A stretch of DNA of 49,667 bases from Oxalobacteraceae bacterium (GCA_010024875.1 RGFZ01000019.1:1-49667); one strand, 5' to 3'; shown: positions 36,615-46,974, numbered from the stretch's first letter. Program-made: numbers and translations. The notes: generated by a model from the sequence alone, not told the origin.

Positions 36615-37397
36615 TTATCTGAGCAAGCGACGACGGGTCAGCACCGTCGCGATGTAGAAACCCACCGCGCAGTAAGCGACCAGCGCCAGCACATGTCCGC
36701 CAGCGCCATCAGGCAACCGGCCCAGCAGCAATGGTCGCACAAGCTGAACCGCGGCGCCCAGCGGCAGAATATCGGTCGCCGCCTGCAGCCAGCCGGGCAA
36801 CTGCCGTGCTGGGTAGTAGACACCTGATAAAAAAATCATCGGTGTCAGCACTAGCGTGAAGTAATACGTAAAGAAATCATAGCCACGGGCGATCGCATTC
36901 ATGATCAGCGCGATAGATGCAAAAGTCATTCCGACCAGGAAAAGCACTGGGGGAACTAATAACGTGGTCGGATGTAGGCCTATGCCCAGCATGAATAGCA
37001 CGAGCAAGATCGCCAATCCAGAAATCAATGCCTTGCTGGCTGCCCACAGCATCTCGGCCAGCACGATATCGTCGAGCGCCAGCGGCGTGTTCAGCAAAGA
37101 TTCCCAGGTCTTTTGCGCATGCATGCGCGAGAATGCGGAGTACAAAGCCTCAAAGGATGCGGCCATCATCACGGACATGGCTATGGATCCGCTGGCCAAA
37201 AATTCAATGTACGGTATGCCATCGATGTGCTGCAGCAGGCTGCCTAGTCCATAACCGAATGCGATCAGCGTGATCATGGGTTCAGCGATATTACCTATCA
37301 CGCTGGCGATGGCCAGCTTGCGCCAGACGAGGAAGTTACGCCGCCAGACCGGAATGAAGCGCAGACTGAGCGCAGGAGGAAGATAAAATCGCGACAT
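36615..37397 (-). CDS. ABC-2 type transporter permease (NodJ family)
   Basis: Inner-membrane permease of 260 residues with six helices, partner of the ATPase encoded just upstream. It resembles NodJ/YadH exporters: N-terminal FIPVWRRNFLVWRKLAIASVIGNIAEPMI, SFEALYSAFSRMHAQKTWESLLNTPL, and the PMIFLSGVYYPARQLPGWLQ loop before helix 6. NodJ itself exports lipochitin oligosaccharides, but non-symbiotic relatives have unknown substrates. No nod genes are nearby, so a nodulation role is not implied. Confidence 0.88.
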   Translation of the reverse strand: MSRFYLPPALSLRFIPVWRRNFLVWRKLAIASVIGNIAEPMITLIAFGYGLGSLLQHIDGIPYIEFLASGSIAMSVMMAASFEALYSAFSRMHAQKTWESLLNTPLALDDIVLAEMLWAASKALISGLAILLVLFMLGIGLHPTTLLVPPVLFLVGMTFASIALIMNAIARGYDFFTYYFTLVLTPMIFLSGVYYPARQLPGWLQAATDILPLGAAVQLVRPLLLGRLPDGAGGHVLALVAYCAVGFYIATVLTRRRLLR

Positions 37398-37409
37398 CAG
37401 ATCACTCGC

Positions 37410-38330
37410 TCAGTCCCGCATCTCTCGACCGGTTAACTTCAAAAACAAATCTTCGAGATTCGCAGGACGATGCAGATAGCGCAGCCCTTTCACCCCAGCC
37501 AGATTCTGCAATAAAGGCTCTGCATTACGGACATAACAGAACACAGTGTCACCACTGATCTCGATGCGATCCGCCAGTGCCCGTGCACGTTGCTCCCATG
37601 AGTCGATATTTTCACCGTACACCTCCAGTACCTGAGGCTCGATATACTGAGCGATCAACTCGTGCGGGGCACCCTCGGCGATCATGCGCCCGTGATCGAT
37701 CACGGCCAGACGATCACACAGGCGCTCGGCTTCATCCATGAAGTGGGTCGTCAGCAGGATAGTCTTGCCGGATGAAAGCAGGGTTTTCAGGCGCTCCCAG
37801 ATCAAGTGCCTTGCCTGCGGGTCGAGGCCGGTGGTCGGCTCATCCATGAAGATCAGATCGGGATCATTCACCAGTGCGCGTGCGAGGGTCAGACGCCGCT
37901 TCATGCCGCCTGAGAGCTCGCTAATGCGCGCGCGGCGTTTCGCCGTAAGGCTGGCGAATTCAAGCAGCCACGGCAATCGGGCAGCTATCTCGTGGTCCCG
38001 CAGGCCGAAATAGCGACCATAGACCTGCAGGTTTTCTTCCACCGTAAAATCCGGATCGAGGCTGTCTATCTGTGGCACCACGCCGACCCGCATGCGCGCA
38101 AGCCGCGCGCTCGCGGGTACGTCGCGCCCGACTAGTGTGATCTGTCCATGATCAGGCTCGGCAAGCCCGAGGCATAGCTTCAGCGTCGTCGTCTTACCTG
38201 CACCGTTCGGCCCCAGCAGACCATAGCACTCACCCTGCCTGAGGCTGAACGAGAGCCCATTGATCACGCCAACGCGGGTAGCCCCCTCACCGTAGGATTT
38301 ATGCAGGTCGGTCACTCGGAGGATGGACAT
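37410..38330 (-). CDS. ABC transporter ATP-binding protein (NodI family)
   Basis: Cytoplasmic ATPase of an ABC-2 exporter, 306 residues from the ATG at 38330. Walker A is GPNGAGKTT (residues 40-48), Q-loop [18 protein letters not shown], signature [15 protein letters not shown], Walker [15 protein letters not shown], and the switch His in [12 protein letters not shown]. The ~80-residue C-terminal domain ending [16 protein letters not shown] is typical of NodI. Sixteen in-frame codons upstream reach 38378 but are not conserved. It starts a likely unit ATPase-permease-cutA-dsbD, just beyond the terminator of the ribosomal operon. Confidence 0.9.
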   Translation of the reverse strand: MSILRVTDLHKSYGEGATRVGVINGLSFSLRQGECYGLLGPNGAGKTTTLKLCLGLAEPDHGQITLVGRDVPASARLARMRVGVVPQIDSLDPDFTVEENLQVYGRYFGLRDHEIAARLPWLLEFASLTAKRRARISELSGGMKRRLTLARALVNDPDLIFMDEPTTGLDPQARHLIWERLKTLLSSGKTILLTTHFMDEAERLCDRLAVIDHGRMIAEGAPHELIAQYIEPQVLEVYGENIDSWEQRARALADRIEISGDTVFCYVRNAEPLLQNLAGVKGLRYLHRPANLEDLFLKLTGREMRD

Positions 38331-38393
38331 GGCGTTGTTGCAGACAAAGGCAGTCCATGATGTTGCCACAAACCGCACAAATATTCCGGGCCC

Positions 38394-38430
38394 AAAAAAC
38401 GCAAAAGCCAGACTAAGCTGGCTTTTGCGT
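38394..38430 (-). terminator. Intrinsic terminator of the ribosomal protein cluster
   Basis: A 13-bp perfect stem (38399-38411 with 38418-38430, loop ACTAAG) is followed on the minus strand by six T residues. It lies 20 nt after the rplQ stop and ends the alpha operon. Confidence 0.9.
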
Positions 38431-38450
38431 GTATGTCCGGCTGTGCAGAC

Positions 38451-38837
38451 TCAGGCCGCTGCAGCGTCTGCTACGTGCTCAGGACGATCGACTAATTCGA
38501 CATAGGCCATAGGCGCATTGTCGCCAACGCGGAAACCCATTTTCAGGATGCGCATGTAGCCGCCGTTGCGGTTCGCGTAGCGGGGGCCGATCTCGGCGAA
38601 CAACTTGACGACGATTTCGCGGTCGCGCAGGCGATTGAATGCCAGGCGCTTGTTCGCCAGCGTATCGTTCTTCGCGAGCGTGATGATAGGTTCGACGACG
38701 CGGCGCAGCTCTTTGGCCTTGGGCAGTGTGGTCTTGATCGCTTCGTGACGCAGCAGCGAAACAGTCATGTTGCGCAGCATCGCCAGACGATGCGACGATG
38801 TACGATTCAGTTTACGGAGTCCGTGACGGTGACGCAT
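38451..38837 (-). CDS. rplQ: 50S ribosomal protein L17
   Basis: Large-subunit protein at the exit-tunnel side of the ribosome. It has 128 residues: [21 protein letters not shown], the conserved basic start, through [20 protein letters not shown]. The short Ala-rich tail (ADAAAA) is normal for the group. It is the last gene of the alpha operon (rpsM-rpsK-rpsD-rpoA-rplQ), separated from rpoA by 121 nt that contain a small CCGGAG/CTCCGG hairpin (38943-38957). Confidence 0.97.
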   Translation of the reverse strand: MRHRHGLRKLNRTSSHRLAMLRNMTVSLLRHEAIKTTLPKAKELRRVVEPIITLAKNDTLANKRLAFNRLRDREIVVKLFAEIGPRYANRNGGYMRILKMGFRVGDNAPMAYVELVDRPEHVADAAAA

Positions 38838-38958
38838 GGTATTTCCTTTTCAGAGTTTTCAATCCAGCTCTTCTATCGACGGGCCCAAACTTCTGTGATG
38901 AGGTTCAGGCACTGCGCGGGCCGGTAAATAGTGTTGTTCAGGCCGGAGATTCTCCGGG

Positions 38959-39936
38959 TTACTTGTCGAGACCTGCCGGTGGCCAGTTCTCGAGCTTCAT
39001 GCCCAGCGTGAGGCCACGCGAAGCAAGGACCTCTTTGATTTCGTTGAGCGACTTGCGGCCAAGGTTGGGGGTCTTCAGCAGCTCGTTCTCGCTGCGTTGA
39101 ATCAGGTCGCCGATGTAGTAGATGTTCTCGGCTTTGAGGCAGTTTGCGGAACGTACGGTGAGCTCGAGATCGTCGACCGGACGCAGCAGGATAGGATCGA
39201 CGGTCGGAGCGCGCGACGGGGCCTCGGCTGCAGTCTCAGTACCCTCCAGAGCGGCGAACACATTCAGCTGATCCACCAGCACACGCGCGGACTGACGGAT
39301 GGCCTCTTCGGGAGTGATCACGCCATTGGTCTCGATGTTGATGACCAGTTTGTCCAGATCGGTGCGCTGCTCCACGCGAGCAGAGTCGACCGCGTAAGAC
39401 ACGCGCTTGACCGGAGAGAACGACGCATCGAGGATGATGCGGCCGATCGTCTTGTTGGCATCTTCAGCGAGACGACGTACGTTGCCGGGCACATAGCCAC
39501 GACCTTTCTCAACCTTCAGCTGCATATCGAGCTTGCCACCCGGCGTCAGATGAGCGATCACATGGTCGGGGTTGATCAATTCGACGTCATGTGGCAGATC
39601 GATGTCGGACGCCAGCACCGGGCCTTCGCCTTCTTTTTTGAGGCTCAGGGTCACTTCATCGCGACTGTGCAGCTTGAACACGACGCCCTTGAGGTTCAGC
39701 AGGATATCAACCACGTCTTCCTGCACACCATCCAACGAGGAATACTCATGAACGACGCCAGCGATGGTGACTTCAGTCGGCGCGTAACCCACCATCGACG
39801 ACAGGAGCACGCGGCGCAGCGCATTGCCCAGCGTGTGGCCATAGCCACGCTCGAACGGCTCCATCACGACTTTGGCGTGGCCGAGACCGAGCGGTTCGAC
39901 TTCGATGATTCGGGGCTTTAAGAGATTGTTTTGCAT
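38959..39936 (-). CDS. rpoA: DNA-directed RNA polymerase subunit alpha
   Basis: Assembly platform of RNA polymerase. It has 325 residues. The N-terminal domain contains [35 protein letters not shown], the dimer and beta/beta' contact region. After a flexible linker ([13 protein letters not shown]) the C-terminal domain carries the helix-hairpin-helix surface [22 protein letters not shown] and [18 protein letters not shown], which binds UP elements and activators. It lies between rpsD and rplQ, as in all proteobacterial alpha operons. Confidence 0.98.
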   Translation of the reverse strand: MQNNLLKPRIIEVEPLGLGHAKVVMEPFERGYGHTLGNALRRVLLSSMVGYAPTEVTIAGVVHEYSSLDGVQEDVVDILLNLKGVVFKLHSRDEVTLSLKKEGEGPVLASDIDLPHDVELINPDHVIAHLTPGGKLDMQLKVEKGRGYVPGNVRRLAEDANKTIGRIILDASFSPVKRVSYAVDSARVEQRTDLDKLVINIETNGVITPEEAIRQSARVLVDQLNVFAALEGTETAAEAPSRAPTVDPILLRPVDDLELTVRSANCLKAENIYYIGDLIQRSENELLKTPNLGRKSLNEIKEVLASRGLTLGMKLENWPPAGLDK

Positions 39937-40028
39937 GAATGTCCTTTCAATACCCTCGGCTCGTTACACCGATAAGGCTGATGGCATATCGAAAGGCGCT
40001 GACAGCATGACCGCCAGCGCCGGGGAAA

Positions 40029-40652
40029 TTATCGTGAGTACAATTCGACGATCAGTGACTCGTTGACTTCTTGGTTGAAGTCGGAGCGGTCTGGCAAAGT
40101 CTTGAGCGAGCCTTCCATCTTCTTGGCATCGACAGCGACCCAGATCGGGAAACCCGTCTGCTCGGCTAGCGACAGCGCCTCGGCGATACGAACCTGCTTC
40201 TTGGCCTTCTCGCGCACGGCAACGACATCGCCCACCTTGACCTGATACGAGGGAATGTTCACGACATGGCCGTTCACGGTGATCGCCTTGTGCGAGACCA
40301 ACTGTCGGCCTTCGGCGCGGGTGGATGCAAATCCCAAGCGGTATACGACATTGTCCAGACGCGACTCGAGCAATTGCAGCAGGGTCTCGCCAGTGTTTCC
40401 TTTGCGGCGATCAGCCTCTGCAAAGTAGCGGCGGAACTGACGCTCCAGTACACCATAGATACGCTTGACCTTCTGCTTTTCACGTAACTGATTGCCGTAG
40501 TCGGAGGTGCGAGCGCCCGAGGTACGGCCATGCTGACCAGGTTTGGAATCGAGCTTGCACTTGGATTCCAGCGAGCGTCGTGCGCTCTTCAGGAAAAGGT
40601 CGGTGCCTTCACGGCGTGAGAGTTTAGCTTTGGGTCCAATATAACGTGCCAC
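40029..40652 (-). CDS. rpsD: 30S ribosomal protein S4
   Basis: Primary 16S rRNA binding protein and, in E. coli, the translational repressor of the alpha operon. It has 207 residues, with [28 protein letters not shown] at the start and an S4 RNA-binding domain around [31 protein letters not shown]. It lies 138 nt after rpsK, and that spacer holds a terminator-like hairpin. Confidence 0.98.
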   Translation of the reverse strand: MARYIGPKAKLSRREGTDLFLKSARRSLESKCKLDSKPGQHGRTSGARTSDYGNQLREKQKVKRIYGVLERQFRRYFAEADRRKGNTGETLLQLLESRLDNVVYRLGFASTRAEGRQLVSHKAITVNGHVVNIPSYQVKVGDVVAVREKAKKQVRIAEALSLAEQTGFPIWVAVDAKKMEGSLKTLPDRSDFNQEVNESLIVELYSR

Positions 40653-40741
40653 GTTGTTTCCTTTTTTTCAGTGACGCCCCGGCAGCAATGCTGTCAGGCG
40701 CTAGTCTGGTCTGCGTGCTACCAGACGGTGGTCTTCAGAAC

Positions 40742-40764
40742 AAAACCCGCCTGACGAGGCGGGT
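40742..40764 (-). terminator. Terminator-like hairpin between rpsK and rpsD
   Basis: A perfect 8-bp stem ACCCGCCT/AGGCGGGT (40745-40752 with 40757-40764) with a 4-nt loop is followed on the minus strand by TTTTGTTCT. It resembles an intrinsic terminator but sits inside the alpha operon, 27 nt after the rpsK stop. Partial read-through would be needed to express rpsD-rpoA-rplQ unless there is a promoter in the rest of the spacer. Confidence 0.6.
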
Positions 40765-40790
40765 CACCTGCGGATGCTACTTAAAAAGGC

Positions 40791-41195
40791 TTAGATACGG
40801 CGACGCTTCGGCGGACGGCAGCCGTTATGGGGCACGGGCGTGACATCCTGGATCTGGGTGATCTTGATGCCGAGGCTGTTCAGAGCACGAACCGCAGATT
40901 CGCGACCCGGGCCGGGGCCCTTGATGCGAACCTCGAGATTCTTGACACCGCATTCAACGGCAACTTTGCCAGCCGCTTCAGCAGCAACCTGTGCTGCAAA
41001 GGGGGTCGATTTGCGCGAGCCCTTGAAGCCAGCACCACCCGATGTCGCCCAAGACAAGGCATTGCCTTGACGATCAGTGATCGTGATGATGGTGTTGTTG
41101 AAGGACGCGTGAATATGCGCGATACCCTCGGCAACGTTCTTTTTGACTTTCTTGCGAACGCGCGCGGATGCGGCGTTGTTCGGTGATTTTGCCAT
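40791..41195 (-). CDS. rpsK: 30S ribosomal protein S11
   Basis: Platform protein of the small subunit near the mRNA exit and Shine-Dalgarno helix. It has 134 residues: basic N-terminus ([13 protein letters not shown]), [43 protein letters not shown] and the C-terminal [18 protein letters not shown], all nearly invariant. It follows rpsM by 27 nt. Confidence 0.98.
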   Translation of the reverse strand: MAKSPNNAASARVRKKVKKNVAEGIAHIHASFNNTIITITDRQGNALSWATSGGAGFKGSRKSTPFAAQVAAEAAGKVAVECGVKNLEVRIKGPGPGRESAVRALNSLGIKITQIQDVTPVPHNGCRPPKRRRI

Positions 41196-41222
41196 GGTGG
41201 TTTCCTTGAATCCGCTACAGGA

Positions 41223-41588
41223 TTACTTCTTCAGCGCTTGCGCTGCTTTACGCGGTCCCTTGCGGGTGCGGGCATTGGTTCGTGTACGCTGGCCGCGAAC
41301 CGGCAAGCCGCGGCGATGACGAAGACCGCGATAGCAACCGAGGTCCATCAGTCGCTTGATGTTCATCGACAGCTCACGGCGGAGGTCACCCTCTACGATG
41401 AACTTGCCGATCTCGTCGCGCAGCTTTTCAAGTTCGTTATCGTCGAGATCCTTGACCTTCTTGTTGATCGGAACGCCGGTAGATGCACAGATCTTCTCTG
41501 CGCGCGGGCGACCGATGCCATAGATGGCGGTCAGGCCAATCACGGTGTGCTGGTGGTTGGGGATGTTGACCCCTGCAATACGTGCCAT
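41223..41588 (-). CDS. rpsM: 30S ribosomal protein S13
   Basis: Head protein that bridges to the 50S subunit and touches P-site tRNA. It has 121 residues from [26 protein letters not shown] to the basic tail [25 protein letters not shown]. The helix-hairpin-helix core is normal. It starts 28 nt after rpmJ. Confidence 0.98.
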   Translation of the reverse strand: MARIAGVNIPNHQHTVIGLTAIYGIGRPRAEKICASTGVPINKKVKDLDDNELEKLRDEIGKFIVEGDLRRELSMNIKRLMDLGCYRGLRHRRGLPVRGQRTRTNARTRKGPRKAAQALKK

Positions 41589-41616
41589 GCGTTATTCCTC
41601 GATCAATAACGTTAAA

Positions 41617-41730
41617 TTAACCCTGGCGCTGCTTATGGCGGGGTTCGGTGCAAATCACGCGAACGACGCCCTTGCGCTTGATGATCTTGCAATTGCGGCA
41701 GATCCGCTTCACTGATGCGAGCACTTTCAT
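41617..41730 (-). CDS. rpmJ: 50S ribosomal protein L36
   Basis: Small zinc-ribbon protein of the large subunit, 37 residues: [20 protein letters not shown] followed by [17 protein letters not shown]. Zinc ligands Cys11, Cys14, Cys27 and His32 are all present, so this is the zinc-containing form. It lies between the broken infA and rpsM, its usual place. Confidence 0.96.
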   Translation of the reverse strand: MKVLASVKRICRNCKIIKRKGVVRVICTEPRHKQRQG

Positions 41731-41758
41731 GGTGGCCCTCTTTCTTTCAGTCTTCTAA

Positions 41759-41923
41759 TTACTGGCTAGTTACTTTGTGCGGAAAACAATCCGCGCCCTG
41801 CTCAAATCGTACGGCGTCAGTTCGACTGTCACCTTGTCGCCCGGAAGTATGCGGATATAGTTCATTCGCATCTTTCCAGAAATATGCCTCGCCCTGCATC
41901 TGAATCACGTCGTCTTTGGACAT
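41759..41923 (-). pseudogene. infA: Translation initiation factor IF-1, frameshifted by a 65-nt internal deletion
   Basis: From the ATG at 41923 the frame reads [12 protein letters not shown], the normal IF-1 start, then departs into an unrelated sequence ending at 41759 (54 residues). In the next frame the intact C-terminal half follows at once: [20 protein letters not shown] and onward to RIVFRTK with its stop at 41770. Residues about 13-34 (the VxENLPNxxFRVxLENGHVVxG part of the OB fold) are missing. From start to true stop there are 154 nt where 219 are expected, so 65 nt are lost. IF-1 is normally essential; many Burkholderiales carry a second infA, which could tolerate this. A sequencing or assembly error is the main alternative. 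Confidence 0.88.
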
Positions 41924-41945
41924 ATGAAGCGTTTATTCCTTTATC

Positions 41946-43277
41946 TCAGCGCGGCAAGATGCCGCCTTTGAAGTTTGCCTTGCGCAGCAGCGATTCATAC
42001 TGCTGCGACATTACATAGTTTTGTACCTGCGCCATGAAGTCCATCGTAACCACCACGATGATCAGCAGCGACGTGCCACCGAAATAGAAGGGCACATTCC
42101 AACGAGCGATCAAGAATTCTGGCAGCAAGCAAATCAGCGTGATGTACACCGCCCCCGCCAGCGTAAGACGCGTCAGGATCCGGTCGATGTAACGCGCGGT
42201 CTGCTCGCCCGGACGGATGCCAGGAACAAAGGCGCCGCTCTTCTTCAGGTTGTCGGCGGTTTCTTTGCTATTGAACACCAGCGCGGTATAAAAAAAGCAG
42301 AAGAACACGATCGCAGCCGCATAAAGCAACGCATGAATAGGTTCACCCGGTGCCAGTGAAGCTGCCAGATCTTTCAGAAAACGAACAACACCACTATCAA
42401 CATTCCCTGAGGTGAACCAGCTTGTGATCGTTGCCGGGAACAGGATGATCGACGATGCGAAGATCGGCGGGATAACTCCCGACATATTCAATTTCAGTGG
42501 CAGATGACTGCTCTGTCCGCCATACACCTTGTTTCCTACCTGACGCTTCGCATAATTGACCAAAATCTTGCGTTGGCCACGTTCAATGAATACGACGAGA
42601 TAGGTCACTAACGCAACGATCACACAGATCAGAATGGCGCTCAACGCGTTCATGGAGCCTGTGCGAACAAGTTCGAACAAGCCGCCCAGCGCGTTGGGCA
42701 AACCAGCGGCAATGCCCGCGAAGATGATGATCGAGATACCATTACCCAAGCCACGCTCGGTAATCTGTTCGCCCAGCCACATCAAAAACATCGTCCCCGT
42801 CACCAGCGTCACCACGGTCGTAAAACGGAAAGCCAGACCCGGGTCGATCACCAGACGCGCCTGGGATTCCAGTGCAATGGCAATGCCCAACGCCTGAAAG
42901 GTCGCCAACAGCAGCGTTCCGTAACGGGTGTATTGCGTGATCTTCCGGCGACCCGATTCGCCTTCCTTTTTCAGCGCTTCGAGCTGCGGTGACACGACTG
43001 ACAGCAGCTGCATGATGATCGATGCCGAGATGTACGGCATGATGCCCAACGCAAAAATCGTGAAGCGCGATAGCGCACCACCAGAAAACATGTTGAACAT
43101 GCCCAGGATACCGCCGCGGTTCTGATTGAACAGCGCGGCCAGCTGAACCGGGTCGATGCCCGGAACGGGAATGTGCGCACCTATTCTGAACACCACTAGC
43201 GCAGCCAGCAAGAACCATAAACGACCCCATGGGAAGCCGCTGGCTGCACTTTTAGCGAGTTTCGGAGAGGTTGCCAC
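41946..43277 (-). CDS. secY: Preprotein translocase subunit SecY
   Basis: Central pore of the Sec translocon, with ten helices. It has 443 residues from a GTG at 43277, chosen because GTG-encoded [17 protein letters not shown] matches the usual start and GGGA lies 7 nt upstream; an extension to 43343 would overlap the end of rplO. The plug and pore helices ([15 protein letters not shown]), the cytoplasmic loop with [15 protein letters not shown] and the [29 protein letters not shown] stretch are present. It lies between rplO and infA as usual in the spc operon. Confidence 0.97.
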   Translation of the reverse strand: MATSPKLAKSAASGFPWGRLWFLLAALVVFRIGAHIPVPGIDPVQLAALFNQNRGGILGMFNMFSGGALSRFTIFALGIMPYISASIIMQLLSVVSPQLEALKKEGESGRRKITQYTRYGTLLLATFQALGIAIALESQARLVIDPGLAFRFTTVVTLVTGTMFLMWLGEQITERGLGNGISIIIFAGIAAGLPNALGGLFELVRTGSMNALSAILICVIVALVTYLVVFIERGQRKILVNYAKRQVGNKVYGGQSSHLPLKLNMSGVIPPIFASSIILFPATITSWFTSGNVDSGVVRFLKDLAASLAPGEPIHALLYAAAIVFFCFFYTALVFNSKETADNLKKSGAFVPGIRPGEQTARYIDRILTRLTLAGAVYITLICLLPEFLIARWNVPFYFGGTSLLIIVVVTMDFMAQVQNYVMSQQYESLLRKANFKGGILPR

Positions 43278-43299
43278 TTGATCCCAGCCTAGTCCCTGG

Positions 43300-43731
43300 T
43301 TACTCGATCGAACCGCCAGCGGCTTCGATCGCAGCCTTGGCACCGGCCGTCGCGATCAGCCCCTTGATGACCAATTTCTTGGTCAGGTCACCGGACTTGA
43401 TCACGCGAACGACGCGTGCCAGCTCGGGGACGATGCCAGCCTTTTTCAGCACAAGCACATCAACCTCACTCACCGGCAGTTTTTCCAGTTCGGACAAGCG
43501 CACTTCAGCCTTGAAAGGCTTGCTCTGCGATTTGAAACCGCGCTTGGGCAGTCGACGTTGCAGCGGCATCTGGCCGCCCTCGAAACCCACTTTGTGAAAA
43601 CCGCCTGCGCGCGACTTCTGACCCTTGTGACCACGGCCGGCGGTCTTGCCCAGACCGGAGCCAATGCCGCGACCAACGCGACGTTTGGCGTGCTTGGCAC
43701 CTGCTGCGGGTTGAATAGTGTTGAGTTCCAT
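43300..43731 (-). CDS. rplO: 50S ribosomal protein L15
   Basis: Late-assembly protein of the large subunit. It has 143 residues. The Gly-rich extended arm ([21 protein letters not shown]) reaches into 23S rRNA, and the C-terminal domain ends [14 protein letters not shown]. It is preceded by rpmD and followed by secY after 22 nt. Confidence 0.98.
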   Translation of the reverse strand: MELNTIQPAAGAKHAKRRVGRGIGSGLGKTAGRGHKGQKSRAGGFHKVGFEGGQMPLQRRLPKRGFKSQSKPFKAEVRLSELEKLPVSEVDVLVLKKAGIVPELARVVRVIKSGDLTKKLVIKGLIATAGAKAAIEAAGGSIE

Positions 43732-43755
43732 GATTTCTCCGTTCGCAAGCAGGGC

Positions 43756-43935
43756 TTACGACACTACTTTCACGAGATAAGAGACTTTGTTGATCATGCC
43801 GCGCACTGCCGGCGTGTCTTCGAGGACGCGCTCGGAATTGATCTTGCGCAGGCCGAGACCGCGCACGGTGTCACGATGCGACTGCTTGGTCCCGATCAAA
43901 CCTTTGACCAGCTTGACCTTGATAGTGTTTGCCAT
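43756..43935 (-). CDS. rpmD: 50S ribosomal protein L30
   Basis: Short large-subunit protein, 59 residues: [20 protein letters not shown], then [37 protein letters not shown]. The ATG at 43935 gives the conserved start; the longer reading to 43989 intrudes into rpsE. It lies 10 nt after rpsE. Confidence 0.97.
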   Translation of the reverse strand: MANTIKVKLVKGLIGTKQSHRDTVRGLGLRKINSERVLEDTPAVRGMINKVSYLVKVVS

Positions 43936-43945
43936 GTCAGTCACC

Positions 43946-44464
43946 TCAGCCCAGGATTTCTTCAACCGACTTGCCGCGCTTGGCAGCAATTTCGGAAGGG
44001 GTGTTCATCTTCGAGAGGCCGTCAATGGTCGCGCGCACCATGTTGTATGGGTTGGTCGAACCATGTGACTTGGCCACGACGTTGGTCACGCCCATGACTT
44101 CGAAGATTGCGCGCATCGGACCGCCGGCGATCACGCCAGTACCTTCTTTCGCGGGGATCATCATCACCGAAGACGCGCCATGACGACCATGCACCGTGTG
44201 CTGCAAGGTACCGTTCTTGAGCGAGACCTTGACCATTTTGCGACGAGCTTCTTCCATTGCCTTTTGCACAGCGACCGGCACCTCTTTCGACTTGCCCTTG
44301 CCCATGCCGATACGGCCATCGCCATCGCCCACCACAGCCAGCGCGGCGAAACCCATAATGCGGCCACCCTTGACGACCTTGGTGACGCGGTTGACCGCGA
44401 TCATCTTCTCGCGCATGCCATCGTCCGGCTTGTCGCTCTGCATTTTCTGCTGCATTTTTGCCAT
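43946..44464 (-). CDS. rpsE: 30S ribosomal protein S5
   Basis: Small-subunit protein at the mRNA entry site, involved in accuracy. It has 172 residues. [39 protein letters not shown] is the double-stranded RNA-binding domain with the spectinomycin-loop region. The C-terminal domain contains [34 protein letters not shown]. Normal length and position. Confidence 0.98.
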   Translation of the reverse strand: MAKMQQKMQSDKPDDGMREKMIAVNRVTKVVKGGRIMGFAALAVVGDGDGRIGMGKGKSKEVPVAVQKAMEEARRKMVKVSLKNGTLQHTVHGRHGASSVMMIPAKEGTGVIAGGPMRAIFEVMGVTNVVAKSHGSTNPYNMVRATIDGLSKMNTPSEIAAKRGKSVEEILG

Positions 44465-44476
44465 GATGAGTCTTCC

Positions 44477-44839
44477 TTAGAACTTCAGACCGGCTTCGCG
44501 AGCTGCATCCGCAACTGCTTTTACACGGCCGTGATAGCGGAAACCGGAGCGGTCGAAGGCAACCTCGGCAATACCGGCTTTCAATGCTTTTTCTGCGACG
44601 CGCTTGCCCACCAGCGCCGCCGCCGCAGTATTGCCACCCTTGCCTGTCTTGTCTGCCAGCTCCTTGCGTACCTCTGCTTCAGCGGTCGATGCAGATGCCA
44701 GTACCTTAGCGTCGGGGCTGATGATGGCGGCGTAGATGTGCAGGTTGGTGCGGTGAACAGCAAGGCGATTTACTTTTAATTCTGCGATTTTCGCGCGCGT
44801 TTGCCGAGCGCGACGCAGACGGGATGCTTTCTTGTCCAT
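44477..44839 (-). CDS. rplR: 50S ribosomal protein L18
   Basis: 5S rRNA-binding protein. It has 120 residues from the ATG at 44839 ([18 protein letters not shown]), with AAGG 8 nt upstream; an ATG two codons earlier is also in frame. [27 protein letters not shown] and the end [28 protein letters not shown] are standard. Confidence 0.98.
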   Translation of the reverse strand: MDKKASRLRRARQTRAKIAELKVNRLAVHRTNLHIYAAIISPDAKVLASASTAEAEVRKELADKTGKGGNTAAAALVGKRVAEKALKAGIAEVAFDRSGFRYHGRVKAVADAAREAGLKF

Positions 44840-44848
44840 GGTCAACCC

Positions 44849-45382
44849 TTACTTCTTCTTGGTTTCTTTGATCAGCACCACTTCGTCCACATAGCGGACG
44901 CCCTTGCCCTTATAGGGCTCGGGGGGACGGTAGTTGCGCACCTCGGCCGCCACTTGGCCGACCTTTTGGCGATCAATGCCCTTGATGATGATTTCTGTTT
45001 GCGAAGGGGTCTCGCACTTCACCCCGTCTGGCATCTGATGAACGACCGGGTGCGAGAAGCCCAGCGAGAGATTCAGCTTATCGCCCTGCGCCTGAGCACG
45101 AAAGCCCACGCCCACCAGCGAGAGCTTCTTCTCGAAACCTTTGCTGACGCCATTAACCAGGTTGTTAACCAATGCACGGACGGTGCCCGACATGGCGTTG
45201 GCTTCACGGCTCTCATCGACCGGCGCGAAGGTCAGCGTGTTGTTTTCATTCTTCACAACGACCTGACCGGTCAGCGGAAGCGACAGCGTACCCTGCGGGC
45301 CTTTGACCGAGATCTTATCGGCTGCAATCGTGACTTCAACGCCAGAAGGCAGCGGGATCGGCATCTTACCTACTCGTGACAT
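44849..45382 (-). CDS. rplF: 50S ribosomal protein L6
   Basis: Large-subunit protein near the factor-binding site. It has 177 residues in two duplicated domains: [19 protein letters not shown] first and [25 protein letters not shown] in the second, which is the most conserved L6 segment. It lies between rpsH and rplR. Confidence 0.98.
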   Translation of the reverse strand: MSRVGKMPIPLPSGVEVTIAADKISVKGPQGTLSLPLTGQVVVKNENNTLTFAPVDESREANAMSGTVRALVNNLVNGVSKGFEKKLSLVGVGFRAQAQGDKLNLSLGFSHPVVHQMPDGVKCETPSQTEIIIKGIDRQKVGQVAAEVRNYRPPEPYKGKGVRYVDEVVLIKETKKK

Positions 45383-45394
45383 GTCGTTCCCTCC

Positions 45395-45787
45395 TTAGGC
45401 CACGTAGCACAGGATCTCGCCACCGGTACCGGTTGCGCGCGCCTTGCGGTCAGTCATGACGCCCTTGGGCGTGGAAACGATGGTGACACCGAGACCATTC
45501 ATTACCGTCGGAATCTCGCCTTTGCCACGGTAGATGCGCAGACCAGGGCGCGAAACGCGCTCGATCTTTTCGATCACGGGACGACCTGCGTAGTACTTCA
45601 GCTCGATGTTCAACTCGGGCTTGCTGCCCTGACTCACGCTGAAATTTTCAATATAGCCTTCGTCCTTCAGCACGCGCGCGATGGCCACTTTAAGCTTTGA
45701 CGAGGGCATTACAACAGTCGACTTGTTTACGCTCTGCGCGTTACGGATACGCGTCAGCATATCGGCGATAGGATCGCTCATACTCAT
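45395..45787 (-). CDS. rpsH: 30S ribosomal protein S8
   Basis: Central-domain 16S rRNA binder; in E. coli it also represses the spc operon by binding rplE mRNA. It has 130 residues: [18 protein letters not shown] to [44 protein letters not shown] lies 11 nt before the chosen ATG. I did not recognise an S8 site near rplE with confidence. Confidence 0.98.
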   Translation of the reverse strand: MSMSDPIADMLTRIRNAQSVNKSTVVMPSSKLKVAIARVLKDEGYIENFSVSQGSKPELNIELKYYAGRPVIEKIERVSRPGLRIYRGKGEIPTVMNGLGVTIVSTPKGVMTDRKARATGTGGEILCYVA

Positions 45788-45801
45788 CGCATCTTCTCCT
45801 A

Positions 45802-46107
45802 TTACCAGCTGGCTTTGGTCATACCCGGGATCTCGCCGCGCATGGCGATCTCACGGAGCTTGATACGGCCGAGGCCGAACTTGCGGAAGGTGCCGCGCGG
45901 ACGACCTGTCAATGCGCAACGATTGCGCTGACGGTTCGGCGCGGAGTTGCGCGGCAGCGCCTGCAGTTTCAGACGAGCCTCGTAACGCTCTTCTTCCGAC
46001 TTCGACTGGTCGTCGATGATGGCTTTCAACTCGGCGCGCTTGGCAGCGTATTTCTTTACCAGTGCAGCGCGCTTTTGTTCACGGTTAATCAGTGCCAGTT
46101 TTGCCAT
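45802..46107 (-). CDS. rpsN: 30S ribosomal protein S14 (zinc-free form)
   Basis: Head protein of the small subunit. It has 101 residues, with [20 protein letters not shown] and the end [39 protein letters not shown]. There is no CxxC...CxxC ribbon, so this is the longer zinc-independent type found in Proteobacteria. It starts 7 nt after rplE. Confidence 0.98.
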   Translation of the reverse strand: MAKLALINREQKRAALVKKYAAKRAELKAIIDDQSKSEEERYEARLKLQALPRNSAPNRQRNRCALTGRPRGTFRKFGLGRIKLREIAMRGEIPGMTKASW

Positions 46108-46114
46108 GGCAACC

Positions 46115-46654
46115 TCAATTTCTGAACGGGAATTTGAATGCGGCGAGAAGCGCCTTGGCTTCTTCGTCGCTCTTGGCGGTCGTGGTGATGCTGATGTTCA
46201 TCCCACGCAGCGCATCGATCTTGTCGTACTCGATCTCGGGGAAAATGATCTGCTCTTTCACACCGATGTTGTAGTTGCCACGACCATCGAATGCCTTACC
46301 CGAAACACCACGGAAGTCACGCACGCGAGGAAACGCGATGGTGATCAGGCGATCCAGGAATTCGTACATGCGTGGACCACGCAAAGTGACCATGCAACCG
46401 ATAGGGTAGCCCTCGCGTATCTTGAAGCCCGCGATAGCCTTGCGAGCCTTGGTCACGACAGGCTTTTGGCCTGCGATCTTGGTCATGTCGCCGACTGCGT
46501 GCTCAATGATTTTCTTGTCAGCGACTGCCTCGGACAAACCCATGTTGAGGGTGATCTTGGTCAGACGCGGGACTTCCATCACCGACTTGTAACCGAACTT
46601 CGCGGACAAGTCAGCGACAACCTTGTTTCTGTAGAGTTCTTGTAGACGTGCCAT
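46115..46654 (-). CDS. rplE: 50S ribosomal protein L5
   Basis: 5S rRNA-binding protein of the central protuberance that contacts P-site tRNA. It has 179 residues: [66 protein letters not shown] and the C-terminal [29 protein letters not shown]. Five nt after rplX. Confidence 0.98.
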   Translation of the reverse strand: MARLQELYRNKVVADLSAKFGYKSVMEVPRLTKITLNMGLSEAVADKKIIEHAVGDMTKIAGQKPVVTKARKAIAGFKIREGYPIGCMVTLRGPRMYEFLDRLITIAFPRVRDFRGVSGKAFDGRGNYNIGVKEQIIFPEIEYDKIDALRGMNISITTTAKSDEEAKALLAAFKFPFRN

Positions 46655-46659
46655 GATTT

Positions 46660-46974
46660 TTACGCCTTCACAACTTCGCCGCTGGACTTGTAAACGCGAA
46701 CGCGCTTGCCATCGACCAGCTTGACACCAACGCGATCCCCCTTGCCGGTAGCGGCATTGAACAGCGCGACATTGGAAATGTGGATGGGCATGGTCTTGTC
46801 AACGATGCCTCCGACTGCACCCGTCATCGGATTGGGCTTGACAGCCTTTTTCACGACATTGACGCCCTCGACGATGACATGCTGCGCATCCACGCGCTGC
46901 TGCACGACACCGCGCTTGCCCTTGTCTTTGCCGGTCAGGACGATGACCTCATCGTTTTTACGGATCTTCTCCAT
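46660..46974 (-). CDS. rplX: 50S ribosomal protein L24
   Basis: Assembly-initiating large-subunit protein with a KOW motif. It has 104 residues: [20 protein letters not shown] is the KOW strand, followed by [11 protein letters not shown] and the end [14 protein letters not shown]. It lies 9 nt after rplN. Confidence 0.97.
   Translation of the reverse strand: MEKIRKNDEVIVLTGKDKGKRGVVQQRVDAQHVIVEGVNVVKKAVKPNPMTGAVGGIVDKTMPIHISNVALFNAATGKGDRVGVKLVDGKRVRVYKSSGEVVKA

Noticed and set aside
36615-38330. Nodulation (nodIJ) export system
   Set aside because: NodI/NodJ-like families are widespread exporters and no nod, symbiosis or polysaccharide genes are nearby.
39097-39921. 274-codon open frame on the plus strand across rpoA
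   Set aside because: Antisense to rpoA; composition is that of a shadow frame and there is no promoter or ribosome site.
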